Shown here: positions 1 through 11,144 of the stretch, one piece after another
Position numbering within the stretch: position 1 is the stretch's first letter
Layout of the letters: each line of letters starts with the position of its first letter
Source of the DNA: Bacteroidota bacterium
GTDB lineage: Bacteria; Bacteroidota; Bacteroidia; Flavobacteriales_D; Crocinitomicaceae
Assembly: GCA_016868915.1 (NCBI GenBank)
Contig: VGFL01000006.1
Location: 1 to 47,710, forward strand
Direction: 5' to 3'
Length of the DNA: 47,710 bases
Notes under the pieces: generated by a model
Seen by the model: only the letters and a program-made list of their open reading frames with translations
Told to the model about the DNA's origin: nothing
The model's database searches: none
Program-made: the position numbers and the translations under genes

Positions 1-17
1 TTTCGCAATTCATAAAT

Positions 18-88
18 GGTCTCATGGCCGAGCGGTTAGGCACCGGTCTGCAAAACCGTCTACAGCAGTTCGAATCTGCTTGAGACCT
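18..88 (+). tRNA. tRNA-Cys (anticodon GCA)
   Basis: A cloverleaf can be folded: acceptor stem GGTCTCA (18-24) pairs with TGAGACC (81-87), with a T discriminator at 88. The anticodon loop CTGCAAA gives anticodon GCA (Cys), and the T-arm contains GTTCGAATC. The 3' CCA is not encoded, as is common in Bacteroidota. The D-arm resembles that of Leu/Ser tRNAs, but there is no long variable arm, so Cys is the better call. A terminator follows directly. Confidence 0.95.
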
Positions 89-102
89 CAAGAAAACCTC
101 GT

Positions 103-127
103 AAACCCCTGTAAATCAGGGGTTTTT
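103..127 (+). terminator. Intrinsic terminator of tRNA-Cys
   Basis: The perfect inverted repeat AAACCCCTG / CAGGGGTTT surrounds a 5-nt loop and runs into a T-rich tail (TTTTTGTTTTT). It lies 15 nt after the tRNA and ends that transcript. No gene is visible between here and 258. Confidence 0.85.
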
Positions 128-258
128 GTTTTTAATACTATGAGTTAACGGAATGTTTTATACGTTGTATCGGATACCGTAGGAGGAGATTCAGACAGTT
201 GAGCATTGTTTTAAGAGACAACAAAGCAGAGTTCTGAATGCACAATATATGCCCACAA

Positions 259-780
259 CTATGGAGTAGTAAAATAGTCTTTTGCCTCAGAAATTAAATG
301 AAACCTTTTCAAATGCCTGTATGATGATGCCCAAATAATAAAACCTGTGACACTTATCGCAGGTGGTAGCGTTAAATAAATATAGGGACTGACGTTAATT
401 AATGAAAGACCAATACTCAAAGCAGTTCCTAATACTTGAAGGCCAATTCCAGTTTGAGATTCAGAAGCGAATTTATCTAAGTAATATGAAACTTTATCAC
501 TTCTTAATTCTTCAGTTGCTATATGAATTTTATGAATTGAGTCTTTATGTATTTTAATTAATCCATTGATTTCCTTTGATTCATTTTCTGAATTCCACAC
601 TCTATAATTTTTAATAAATACAAAGTTTTGATAGGTATAAATTTTTGAATCTGAATAAATTATTTCATAATTTTTAAGTGTAAGGCCTTTGTTATATTTG
701 TTGGTATTTTCATAAGACGAAATCTGAGCGGCAATATTTAACGACAAAAACATTAGGGTCAAAACTATAAATTTTTGCAT
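259..780 (-). CDS. Small exported protein of unknown function with C-terminal membrane segments
   Basis: I do not recognise the family. The 173-aa protein opens with a typical Flavobacteriales signal peptide (MQKFIVLTLMFLSLNIAAQ, predicted cleavage after AAQ). Residues of about 105-160 hold two hydrophobic stretches separated by a Pro-containing turn (IYLTLPPAIS), so a membrane anchor or hairpin is likely. The start at 780 is preferred over an in-frame upstream start at 831, because it places the signal peptide at the N-terminus and a good promoter (795-825) lies between the two. It faces the tRNA and has no obvious operon partner. Confidence 0.6.
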   Translation of the reverse strand: MQKFIVLTLMFLSLNIAAQISSYENTNKYNKGLTLKNYEIIYSDSKIYTYQNFVFIKNYRVWNSENESKEINGLIKIHKDSIHKIHIATEELRSDKVSYYLDKFASESQTGIGLQVLGTALSIGLSLINVSPYIYLTLPPAISVTGFIIWASSYRHLKRFHLISEAKDYFTTP

Positions 781-794
781 AATGAACTTTTTTT

Positions 795-825
795 CAAATT
801 TATAGACCATTACTTTAATGTTCAA
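795..825 (-). promoter_or_regulatory. Bacteroidota-type promoter for the small exported protein
   Basis: On the minus strand, TTG (823-825, -33 element) is separated by 20 nt from TAAATTTG (795-802), an exact match to the Bacteroidota -7 consensus TAnnTTTG. The start codon is only 14 nt beyond the -7 box, giving a leader of roughly 10 nt. This supports the start codon at 780. Confidence 0.65.
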
Positions 826-870
826 TCCCACGTTAACAATTCAAATCATCTACCCATTTCTTTTCTCCCC

Positions 871-3213
<2,343 letters not shown>

Positions 3214-3271
3214 TGTATATTCAGCTAATATAAAATTAAATAATTTGAAAACAAATTGAAACAGTGTAAAA

Positions 3272-3835
3272 TCAATCCAAATCCTCTATATCAAAATCGG
3301 CTAATTCTTCGTTGAAATTCTTAACTAATAATGCTATTTCGCTTATCAATGTTGCTTTTTGATCATTTTTAGCGCCTAATTCTACGTATTCCTTCAAGTG
3401 AAGTTGAGACTCTAAAATATCTGATTCCTCAAATGGACCCTCTAAATTTTCAATAATAGTTAAGCATTCAAGCGCCTCAAGGTAATCTCCTTCGACTGCC
3501 ATTTCCACAAATTCGGCCAAGTAAACGCTGTAGTCCAATCTGCTGTTCCAAATGGAAGAAAGCAAAATCTGACGAATGGGCAGATTATCAGGATCCATCA
3601 AGATTTGAATCATAGTTTCTTGGGCCTCATATGCAGATAAGTTATTAAAAAAAACAAGCAATTCTTCCTTGCACTTATCAGAAATAGATGCGTGAAAAAC
3701 ACGGGCCAATTCGGGAAGAGCAGCAACTGTCAATAAGGTGTCTAATTCGGCTAAGTTCTTTTTGAATTCACTCTCATTGCCGGAACGTAATTTATTTATC
3801 AGTTCACCTTGTTTCAGTATTTTACCCTTGTTCAT
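3272..3835 (-). CDS. Cytoplasmic helical protein of unknown function (HEAT-like)
   Basis: The 187-aa acidic protein has no signal peptide. Regular hydrophobic helices, such as 'TLLTVAALPELARVF', 'NLPIRQILLSSIW' and 'DYLEALECLTIIENL', look like HEAT/ARM-type repeats, and the tail is acidic (ADFDIEDLD). I cannot name the family. It begins one base after the stop of the M28 peptidase gene on the same strand, so the two are almost certainly co-transcribed with the 260-aa gene before them. Confidence 0.6.
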   Translation of the reverse strand: MNKGKILKQGELINKLRSGNESEFKKNLAELDTLLTVAALPELARVFHASISDKCKEELLVFFNNLSAYEAQETMIQILMDPDNLPIRQILLSSIWNSRLDYSVYLAEFVEMAVEGDYLEALECLTIIENLEGPFEESDILESQLHLKEYVELGAKNDQKATLISEIALLVKNFNEELADFDIEDLD

Positions 3836-3836
3836 C

Positions 3837-5087
3837 TCACTTTACTTTTCTTACAAAATCTACCACCAAATTACCTATATTTTCGAAAACTGAAAAAGTA
3901 AGATTCTCATATTTATCGAATACATCATGGTAATTTTTATTAGGCCCCATCGTATAAATAAAAAAGGCAGGTACACCGGCTACGGTAAAAAAGTGATGAT
4001 CTGAATTTGCTGCAGGCCCCCTACTTTTAACATTTTTCAAATAATTCTTCTTTTTATTAATCTTATTCAAAAGCTCAAACTCCTTCGGAAAGGCGGTGGC
4101 ATTAACAACGGTAATTCCATCTTCACCGCTCCCCAATAAATCCAAATTTACCAAAAAACGAATATCTTGAAGAGGGAAAAAGGGATTTTGGACGTAATGG
4201 CGAGACCCGATCAACCCGGCTTCTTCACCCCCGAATGCAATAAAAACAAAATTATATTTTGATGGGTGATTTTTGAAATGGTTGGCTAGGTAAAGAAGCA
4301 TTGAACAACCACTTGCATTGTCGTTTGCGCCTGGAAAATAAGTATCTTTCCCCATTCTTCCTAAATGATCATAGTGTGCAGTAAAAACAATTGTTTTTGC
4401 ATTCTTTTTCTTTGAGGGTAGATACCCAATAACGTTTTGGGATCGATGAGATTTTTTAAATTCTGAATCGATATTGACTTTGATCTTATTGAAATTATCT
4501 TTGAAAATCGAGTCTTGAATTAGCAAATACAAATTTTTAGTACTCGTCGATGAAACAGACCATGTAAATTTTGCGTTGACGACTTCTACGATTGGGATTA
4601 CTGATGCTAATTTCACAAGATATTGACTTACTTTTCGTAATGTATCCCCCCCAAAACCGAAGTTTTTAACTACTATACCCGTATTTTTAGGCCAATTTGA
4701 TAGATTTAAATTCTGATCGTACAAATCGGATATGAGAGCGGAAATAAGGTTCATTTCACCTGTAAAACCACTACTCGACGGTTCCACGACAAAATGAACT
4801 CCCGGTATTAAAGTACGATCACCAAGAACCACCTCCATTTCATTTGGAAACGAATTAACTGGGAACTCAAACGATTGGAAGAAGTGAGAATTTGGATATT
4901 CGATGATACCAATTTCTTTGTATGCACTTGCAATATAGCTGGCAGCGATCGAGTCACCACCATTTACATATCCCCTGCCGTGAAATTCGGGCATACAAAG
5001 AATTGCGGTTGATTCTCTGTAATCGAATTGTTGAGCTAAAGAAACCGAGAAAAAAGCGATGGAAAAAATCCACGCGAATTTATGCAT
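3837..5087 (-). CDS. Exported M28 family zinc aminopeptidase
   Basis: The 416-aa protein has a signal peptide (residues 1-19, ending SLAQ). The M28 di-zinc motifs appear in order: TAHYDHLG (H238), GANDNASG (D256), FGGEEAG (catalytic and ligand E288/E289), NLDLLG (D316) and SDHHFF (H364/H365), with H387 as another candidate ligand. It should remove N-terminal residues from peptides in the periplasm or outside the cell. Its start overlaps the end of the upstream acidic gene by 8 nt and the next gene follows after 1 nt, so the three genes form a tight unit. Confidence 0.85.
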   Translation of the reverse strand: MHKFAWIFSIAFFSVSLAQQFDYRESTAILCMPEFHGRGYVNGGDSIAASYIASAYKEIGIIEYPNSHFFQSFEFPVNSFPNEMEVVLGDRTLIPGVHFVVEPSSSGFTGEMNLISALISDLYDQNLNLSNWPKNTGIVVKNFGFGGDTLRKVSQYLVKLASVIPIVEVVNAKFTWSVSSTSTKNLYLLIQDSIFKDNFNKIKVNIDSEFKKSHRSQNVIGYLPSKKKNAKTIVFTAHYDHLGRMGKDTYFPGANDNASGCSMLLYLANHFKNHPSKYNFVFIAFGGEEAGLIGSRHYVQNPFFPLQDIRFLVNLDLLGSGEDGITVVNATAFPKEFELLNKINKKKNYLKNVKSRGPAANSDHHFFTVAGVPAFFIYTMGPNKNYHDVFDKYENLTFSVFENIGNLVVDFVRKVK

Positions 5088-5862
5088 AGCGTCTTTTAAT
5101 TTTAGCTACAAAATCAGTGATTGTTTCATTGTCAGAGTCTTCCCAATTTTGAGAAGTTGCAAACTCAGCTATTTTTTCTCTGGCAGAATCCATTCCTGTT
5201 CGTGCATCCAACACTTTCACTGCATCTGAAAATGCTTCACTTGAACCACCAAAAAGTTCATTGATAAATTGCAGTCGCTCGTTCAAACCAAAAGAACCAA
5301 TTAGGGTATCTAACTTTGCTAATGTTACTTCAGGTGAAATATCGCTTTCAATTTTACTAATTCTATCAAGCCATGTTCCAGTGTCAACGTTATTTTTTGA
5401 TAAGTCTTCTAGAGGCACACCATCAGTCATTGAATTTTCAGGTTCATCCTGATCGTCTGTTAACTCACCTCCCTCCTCATTTGCAGTATCATTTTCGTTT
5501 GATTCAGCTGTTGTTTCTTCATCTGCGACCAATTCAATATCAGGCACATCCTTTCCTTCGTCTTCATTGTCAAAGTCAAAAATTGGAGGCTCTGATTCTG
5601 AAATTAATTCTTTATGAACCTCGGTCGAGGGCATTGAAATGCTTGTTTCTTCTATGACATCGTCATCATCAGCAGAGATTGGACTTAAATCAAAAGTTGG
5701 CTGCTCCAATATGCCTTGCTCATATACTTTATGGCGCACAACGATAAGTTTCTCGTATAATTCTCTCGCCAATTCAACAGAGTAATCCAATTCAGGAAGA
5801 GTTAACGAACCGTTTTCAATTTTGGAAACATGCTTTAATAATTCATTTACTTTTGATTTCAT
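5080..5862 (-). CDS. Acidic three-part cytoplasmic protein of unknown function
   Basis: The 260-aa protein has a helical N-terminal module (residues 1-50, 'LDYSVELARELYEKLIVVRHKV'), a long Asp/Glu-rich linker (about 60-150) and a helical C-terminal domain (about 165-260, 'NERLQFINELFGGSS ... ITDFVAKIKRRY'). It has no signal peptide or membrane segment. Two ordered domains joined by an acidic linker suggest an adaptor, but no function can be assigned. It leads the three-gene unit with the M28 peptidase. A TAATTTTG box at 5943-5950 on the minus strand could be its promoter, but no -33 partner is visible. Confidence 0.6.
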   Translation of the reverse strand: MKSKVNELLKHVSKIENGSLTLPELDYSVELARELYEKLIVVRHKVYEQGILEQPTFDLSPISADDDDVIEETSISMPSTEVHKELISESEPPIFDFDNEDEGKDVPDIELVADEETTAESNENDTANEEGGELTDDQDEPENSMTDGVPLEDLSKNNVDTGTWLDRISKIESDISPEVTLAKLDTLIGSFGLNERLQFINELFGGSSEAFSDAVKVLDARTGMDSAREKIAEFATSQNWEDSDNETITDFVAKIKRRYA

Positions 5863-6022
5863 CTTATATATTTTTTCAACATTTAAACAAAGTTTCTAAC
5901 GCAACGCTTGTTATACGAAACGAAATTTCGAAATTTAGTATTCAAAATTAAAAAGTTTATCGTTTAGAACGCTTGGGAAATTTATTTTTTCTCTAATAAT
6001 TTGTGTTAACAACTGTAATATT

Positions 6023-6598
6023 ATGTTTTTAGAACAATTTCCAACTGAAGGACGCCAGCATGGTTGGTTAGAGGTAATATGTGGTTCGATGTTCTCGGGA
6101 AAAACAGAGGAATTGATTCGTCGAATAAAACGTACTCAATTTGCAAACCAAAAATTACTTTTGTTTAAACCTGCCATTGACAATCGTTACAGTGAAAACA
6201 ATGTGGTGAGTCATCAAGGGAACGCATTACAGGCAAAAATAATAAGCCATTCCTCTGAAATTTGGGATCATTGGACAAATGAGCGGGTAGTGGCAATTGA
6301 TGAAGCGCAATTTTTTGATGATAATATTGTAATTGTAGCAACGGACCTAGCAAAAAAAGGAGTTCGCGTGATTCTGGCAGGTCTCGATATGGATTACCTT
6401 GGAAAACCCTTCGGCCCGATGCCTCAACTGCTAGCCGTTTCAGAATATGTAACAAAAGTTCATGCAATTTGCGTTTCTTGTGGTAACTTAGCTCAATTCT
6501 CTCATCGCACTGTTGAGGAAAAAGAGCAAGTATTGGTTGGTGCGGTCGAGAAATACGAACCTTTGTGTCGTTCATGCTTCAATAAAGTCGCCCATTGA
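6023..6598 (+). CDS. tdk: Thymidine kinase (type II)
   Basis: The 191-aa protein matches bacterial thymidine kinase: P-loop GSMFSGKTEE (residues 21-30), the Asp-containing Walker B-like 'VVAIDEAQFFDD', a lasso/substrate loop with 'LAGLDMDYLGKPF', and a C-terminal zinc site of Cys pairs ('CVSCG' and 'CRSCF'). It phosphorylates thymidine to dTMP with ATP in the pyrimidine salvage pathway. Its stop codon TGA overlaps the TTG start of murF-alr (TTGA), so the two are probably co-translated. Confidence 0.95.
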   Translation: MFLEQFPTEGRQHGWLEVICGSMFSGKTEELIRRIKRTQFANQKLLLFKPAIDNRYSENNVVSHQGNALQAKIISHSSEIWDHWTNERVVAIDEAQFFDDNIVIVATDLAKKGVRVILAGLDMDYLGKPFGPMPQLLAVSEYVTKVHAICVSCGNLAQFSHRTVEEKEQVLVGAVEKYEPLCRSCFNKVAH

Positions 6599-8904
6599 AA
6601 TTAGGTTTAACATACCAGCAGTTTTGTTCTCATTGTCAAGGAAATCCGATTGAAAATTCCGAAAAAAAAACGCCGTTAATCGATCGAGTTTGTTATGATA
6701 CTCGCAAGATTGTTGAAACAAAAAATACGGTATTTTTTGCATTGTCTGGTGCATTTAGAAATGGACACCATTTTATAGATTCAGCATATGACCAAGGAAT
6801 TCGAATTTTTGTTGTATCTCAAAAAATTGATGTCAAATTTTATCCTAATGCCCACTTTATTCAGGTTAAGGATTCCTTAAAAGCACTTCAAGATTTAGCA
6901 ACCGCACACCGGAAAAAATTTCATTACCCCATACTTGCAATCACAGGAAGTTCTGGAAAAACGACAATGAAAGAATGGATATTTCATCTTATTAAAACTG
7001 ATAAGAAAGTAGTTCGCAGTCCGAAAAGTTTTAACTCGCAACTTGGGGTAGCGCTCTCGCTCCTTGAACTAACAGCAGATTGTGACTTAGCGATAATAGA
7101 GGCCGGAATATCTGAGCCAAACGAAATGCGAATTCTGAAAGAAATGATTCAACCAACGCTTGGAGTTTTGACAACATTAGGAAGAGCACACGTTGAAAAT
7201 TTTTCAAATCTCTCTTCGCTGCATGAGGAGAAACTTCAGTTATTTTCGGATGTTAAGAAGACATTCTTGGGAGTTGGTATTTCACTCAATGAACAGCAAC
7301 TAAGTGCGATTAATGGGAGGGTATTAAAATCAAATACCAAAGCGGATATTTTAGAAGAGTTTCCTTTTCAGGATAAAATTTCTACGAATAATGTTAAACT
7401 CGCGATTGAAGTTGCACTCGAATTGGGTGTAAATTCAAAAAAAATCAAACAACAAATTTCCACCTTACCGATTCTTGCGCTTCGCCTTGAAACATTTGAT
7501 GGGCTAAACAATTCATTGATAATAAACGATACCTATAATTTGGATTTAGATGCTCTTGTTTATTCTTTGGAATATCAAAAAATGATTGCAAAGCGCAGAA
7601 GGCGAATTGTTCTTATTGGATTGGATAAGGAAAATGTGGGGAAGAAGAAGCAAATTGAAGAAATTCTTTCTCAATTCAAACCTGACGAAATTCACATTGT
7701 GAATTCAGCACTTGAGGTACCATTGAATTTAGAAAATGCAGTTATTTTAATTAAGGGAACGCGGGATGCGGGAATGGAAAAAGTTGCCCAACGATATAAG
7801 TTAAAACGTCATAAAACCTATATTGAAATTGATTTGGCTGCAGTTAGGCATAATTTATCCATTATTCGGAAGAAGCTTAAAGCAAAGACAAATATTTTAG
7901 CAATGGTCAAAGCACAATCCTACGGATCGGGGCTTGAAAAAATGGCTGCTTTTTTGGAGCAACAAGGTGTCAATTATCTTGGTGTTGCATACGTTGATGA
8001 GGGCGTTGAATTAAGAAAACACGGAATAAAAACCCCTATTCTTGTCATGAATCCTGAGGAAGAATCCTTTGACTTATGCATTCAATATCAACTAGAACCT
8101 GCCATCTATTCCTTCAAGCAATTGGATGAATTTATCAAAGAATTAATTTTGGCCAAACAAGGGAACTTCCCAATTCATCTGAAATTTGATACTGGTATGA
8201 GACGTTTGGGTTTTGAATATGATGATTGGACGGAATTAGTTACGATCATTCAATCTCAGCCTGAAGTGCGAATTGCAGGGGTTTATTCTCATTTAGCTGA
8301 TGCAGATAACATTCGAGATAAACGTTTTACTATTTTGCAGTACAAAAAATTTGAAGATATCTGCACAAAACTTCGAAATGGGCTTGGAAGTACTTTTATT
8401 CGACATATTTTAAATTCCGAGGGCGTCTTTAACTTTTCAGAATTTCAATTGGATATGGTTCGAGTCGGTATTGCGATGTATGGAGTTTCCTCGGACATCA
8501 ATTTTCACAAATTACTTCAACCAGTTATAAAATGGCAAAGTGCTATTTCACAAGTCAAAACGTTGAAAGTAGGAGAGTTTGTTGGATATTCACGAACGTT
8601 TAAGACCACTAAGTCAACAAAAATTGCTATTATTCCCGTTGGATATGCAGATGGTTTTAAAAGAAGCTTGAGCAATGGTAAAGGAGGCGTGTATGTCAAT
8701 GGCAACTATTGCCCAACTGTTGGGAGAGTTTGCATGGACATGATTATGGTTAATATTACAAATCTTAAGATAAAGGAAGGGGATTCAGTGGAAATAATTG
8801 GGTTAAATCAAACACTGGAAAAATTTGCCGAATCACTTCATACGATTCCATATGAGGTGTTAACAAGCATTTCAAAGCGCGTACACCGGGTCTATTTGGA
8901 GTAA
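6595..8904 (+). CDS. murF-alr: Bifunctional MurF ligase / alanine racemase fusion
   Basis: The 769-aa protein has two enzymes. Residues 1 to about 400 are MurF (UDP-MurNAc-tripeptide:D-Ala-D-Ala ligase), with P-loop TGSSGKTT (117-124) and NDTYN (311-315). Residues of about 403-769 are alanine racemase, with 'MVKAQSYGSG' (PLP lysine K439), the catalytic Tyr region 'VGIAMYGVS' and the C-terminal 'VGRVCMDMIMV'. It makes D-Ala and joins D-Ala-D-Ala to the precursor. This fusion is characteristic of Bacteroidota. The start is TTG at 6595, overlapping the tdk stop by 4 nt; no ATG is available before the conserved N-terminal domain. The MurF central domain looks about 40-50 residues shorter than usual. 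Confidence 0.92.
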   Translation: MKLGLTYQQFCSHCQGNPIENSEKKTPLIDRVCYDTRKIVETKNTVFFALSGAFRNGHHFIDSAYDQGIRIFVVSQKIDVKFYPNAHFIQVKDSLKALQDLATAHRKKFHYPILAITGSSGKTTMKEWIFHLIKTDKKVVRSPKSFNSQLGVALSLLELTADCDLAIIEAGISEPNEMRILKEMIQPTLGVLTTLGRAHVENFSNLSSLHEEKLQLFSDVKKTFLGVGISLNEQQLSAINGRVLKSNTKADILEEFPFQDKISTNNVKLAIEVALELGVNSKKIKQQISTLPILALRLETFDGLNNSLIINDTYNLDLDALVYSLEYQKMIAKRRRRIVLIGLDKENVGKKKQIEEILSQFKPDEIHIVNSALEVPLNLENAVILIKGTRDAGMEKVAQRYKLKRHKTYIEIDLAAVRHNLSIIRKKLKAKTNILAMVKAQSYGSGLEKMAAFLEQQGVNYLGVAYVDEGVELRKHGIKTPILVMNPEEESFDLCIQYQLEPAIYSFKQLDEFIKELILAKQGNFPIHLKFDTGMRRLGFEYDDWTELVTIIQSQPEVRIAGVYSHLADADNIRDKRFTILQYKKFEDICTKLRNGLGSTFIRHILNSEGVFNFSEFQLDMVRVGIAMYGVSSDINFHKLLQPVIKWQSAISQVKTLKVGEFVGYSRTFKTTKSTKIAIIPVGYADGFKRSLSNGKGGVYVNGNYCPTVGRVCMDMIMVNITNLKIKEGDSVEIIGLNQTLEKFAESLHTIPYEVLTSISKRVHRVYLE

Positions 8905-8943
8905 AAGATACTTTCTTCTGTTAATTCCGTCTTTCCAAAAATT

Positions 8944-9393
8944 TCATTTACTCAATTCCTGTCTCACAAGCGTGGATATAACCTTTCCATCGGCTTTTCC
9001 AGAAAGTTTAGAAGTTAGAATGCCCATAACCTTCCCCATTTCTTGCGGGGAAGATGCTCCCGTTGCTTGAATTGCACTTCTCACCTCAACCAATATTTCT
9101 TCTTCGCTAAGCATTTTTGGAAGATAATTTTCAATCACCTTTGATTGAAAAAGCTCATCCGCAGCAAGGTCTTCTCGACCTTGAGCAATGTACAAGTCGT
9201 ATGTTTCAATTCGCTGTTTATACAACTTCAAACAAATTTTCAACGCTACTTCCTCTGAAACATCAGCACCACCTCCGGAAGTGGCCTCCAAAAGCAATTT
9301 AGCCTTTATATCACGCAAAGCAGCTAAGCGATCTTTGTCCTTAGCAAGCATAGCCGCTTTTATATCGTTATTAATTTTTTCAGTAAACGTCAT
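8944..9393 (-). CDS. GatB/YqeY domain protein
   Basis: The 149-aa protein is a stand-alone YqeY-type protein, related to the tail domain of amidotransferase subunit GatB: 'MTFTEKINNDIKAAMLAKD', 'RLAALRDIKAKLLLE', 'ENYLPKMLSEEEI' and 'GKVMGILTSKLSGKADGK'. Such domains bind tRNA in GatB, but the free-standing role is not settled. The ATG at 9393 is chosen over an in-frame TTG at 9399. It starts two bases after the ftsZ stop, so it is the last gene of the dcw transcript. Confidence 0.85.
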   Translation of the reverse strand: MTFTEKINNDIKAAMLAKDKDRLAALRDIKAKLLLEATSGGGADVSEEVALKICLKLYKQRIETYDLYIAQGREDLAADELFQSKVIENYLPKMLSEEEILVEVRSAIQATGASSPQEMGKVMGILTSKLSGKADGKVISTLVRQELSK

Positions 9394-9395
9394 TA

Positions 9396-11108
9396 TCAAT
9401 CTACATTATCATGTAAAAAGCTATTTCCTGTAAGACGTGTTGTGCCATTCACATCATCTGATAGGCCAAATTTACTTACTTGTTTTTCAGTTTTATCACC
9501 ATCACCAGACAAGTGGATATTACGACGAACATAGGCTGGTTCTTTTTCAAAATCAATAATTCCGTCTGCCATTTTCAATTTCGCCGTATACTCTTTAATA
9601 CGGGTTATTCTTTCCTGTGATTTGAGAAGATATTCTTCTTGATTCGGTTTAGATCTGGGAATTGGTGTTGTAAAATCAGTTTCATCTTCAAGCTCGTATT
9701 GAATCTTAGGATTTGATTCTGAGTCAGATTCAGAATCAACCGAGTTGGTATTTTCTGACGAAATAGCATTTTCATCAGAAAAAAGATCAGACTGTTCATT
9801 TGTTTCAGATGTAACATCCCAATCAAACTCAACCTCACTCTGAATGGTATCTGTTTCCTTTTCGCCGAGATTAGATTCAGTTTCCAAATCCTCCATGTGA
9901 TTTGAATCTTCGTCTGCATTGTCTGTCAATTCGTAAACGACCGTTGATTCGTTGATTTCAACTTCTGGAGTTAAAATACTCGTTGGTTGAAATTCGTCAG
10001 CCATATTCGATAAAACTGGCTCAGAAGAAGACTCAAGATCTGAAGAAACAGGGTTAACTAAGGGAGAACTAATTTCTGTTTTAGAATCACTCTCAAGATC
10101 AATCATTTTGGCCTCAATTGGCTTTTCAAGCCCATGAACAGGTGTTGCTGCTGTCGAAAATCCGGTTGCAATTAGTGTGATATTTAAACTTTCGCCCAAT
10201 GAATTATCCAAACCATGGCCCCAAATTACTTCAGCATTGGTTCCTGCCTCATTTTGGATATAATCAGTAATAACATTTATTTCATCCATAGTTAACTCGG
10301 CACCTCCGTATGTAATATTCAACAATACGTATCTCGCGCCGTTAATATTATTATCATTTAACAGAGGAGAATTGAGAGCAGATTTTATTGCCACCAATGC
10401 TCTGTCCTCACCTTCAGCGTGGGCGCTTCCCATGATTGCATGACCACTGTTTCTCATTACTGTATTTACATCATTAAAATCAACATTAATGTAACCGGTA
10501 ACAGAGATTAGCTCAGCAATTCCTTTTGCAGCAACGGTTAAAATATCATCGGCCATACCAAACGCTTGTGAAATCGTGCAGTTCTTACTTATTTGATAAA
10601 GTCTTTCATTATTGATTACGAGTAAAGTATCGACATTTTGACGCATTTTTTCAAGACCATCTTCTGCTTGCTGACGTCGTTTTTTGCCCTCAAAATTAAA
10701 TGGAACCGTAACTATACCAACTGTCAGAATACCTAAATCCTTAGCAACCTGCGCAATTACAGGAGCAGCTCCTGTACCCGTTCCACCTCCTAACCCGGCA
10801 GTTACGAAGACCATTTTAGTTCCCTTACTTAAAAGCTCACGAATTTCTTCAATATTTTCATTTGCGGCGTTCATTCCTACTTCAGGCAATGCACCAGCGC
10901 CTCTACCTTCGGTGAGGGACGGACCTAGCTGAATTTTAAAAGGAACAGGCGAGATGTCAAGCGCTTGCCTATCCGTATTACAAACGATAAAGTCAACCCC
11001 TATAATTCCTTGATTATACATGTGATTAACCGCATTACTTCCTCCACCTCCGACACCAATTACTTTGATGATTGAGCTGTTTTCTTTTGGTAAGTCAAAT
11101 TCCACCAT
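9396..11108 (-). CDS. ftsZ: Cell division protein FtsZ
   Basis: The 570-aa tubulin-like GTPase forms the Z ring. Visible are the N-terminal 'KVIGVGGGGSNAVNHMY', the GTP-binding signature GLGGGTGTGAAP, 'NFEGKKRR' and the T7-loop region 'GYINVDFNDVNTVM'. The globular part ends near residue 330. A long, strongly acidic and Ser-rich linker follows (about 335-500), then a conserved tail 'EPAYVRR ... GNSFLHDNVD', the likely site for partner proteins such as FtsA. The extended linker is usual for Bacteroidota. ftsA is immediately upstream (36-nt gap). Confidence 0.97.
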   Translation of the reverse strand: MVEFDLPKENSSIIKVIGVGGGGSNAVNHMYNQGIIGVDFIVCNTDRQALDISPVPFKIQLGPSLTEGRGAGALPEVGMNAANENIEEIRELLSKGTKMVFVTAGLGGGTGTGAAPVIAQVAKDLGILTVGIVTVPFNFEGKKRRQQAEDGLEKMRQNVDTLLVINNERLYQISKNCTISQAFGMADDILTVAAKGIAELISVTGYINVDFNDVNTVMRNSGHAIMGSAHAEGEDRALVAIKSALNSPLLNDNNINGARYVLLNITYGGAELTMDEINVITDYIQNEAGTNAEVIWGHGLDNSLGESLNITLIATGFSTAATPVHGLEKPIEAKMIDLESDSKTEISSPLVNPVSSDLESSSEPVLSNMADEFQPTSILTPEVEINESTVVYELTDNADEDSNHMEDLETESNLGEKETDTIQSEVEFDWDVTSETNEQSDLFSDENAISSENTNSVDSESDSESNPKIQYELEDETDFTTPIPRSKPNQEEYLLKSQERITRIKEYTAKLKMADGIIDFEKEPAYVRRNIHLSGDGDKTEKQVSKFGLSDDVNGTTRLTGNSFLHDNVD

Positions 11109-11144
11109 AATTTCTTATTTAGTTATTATTAATTTTAGAATTTA

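Noticed and set aside
18-88. tRNA-Leu or tRNA-Ser reading from the D-arm
   Set aside because: There is no long variable arm and the anticodon is GCA, so it is tRNA-Cys.
6165-6575. 136-codon open frame antisense to tdk
   Set aside because: tdk has all its family motifs on the plus strand; the antisense frame has no recognisable domain.
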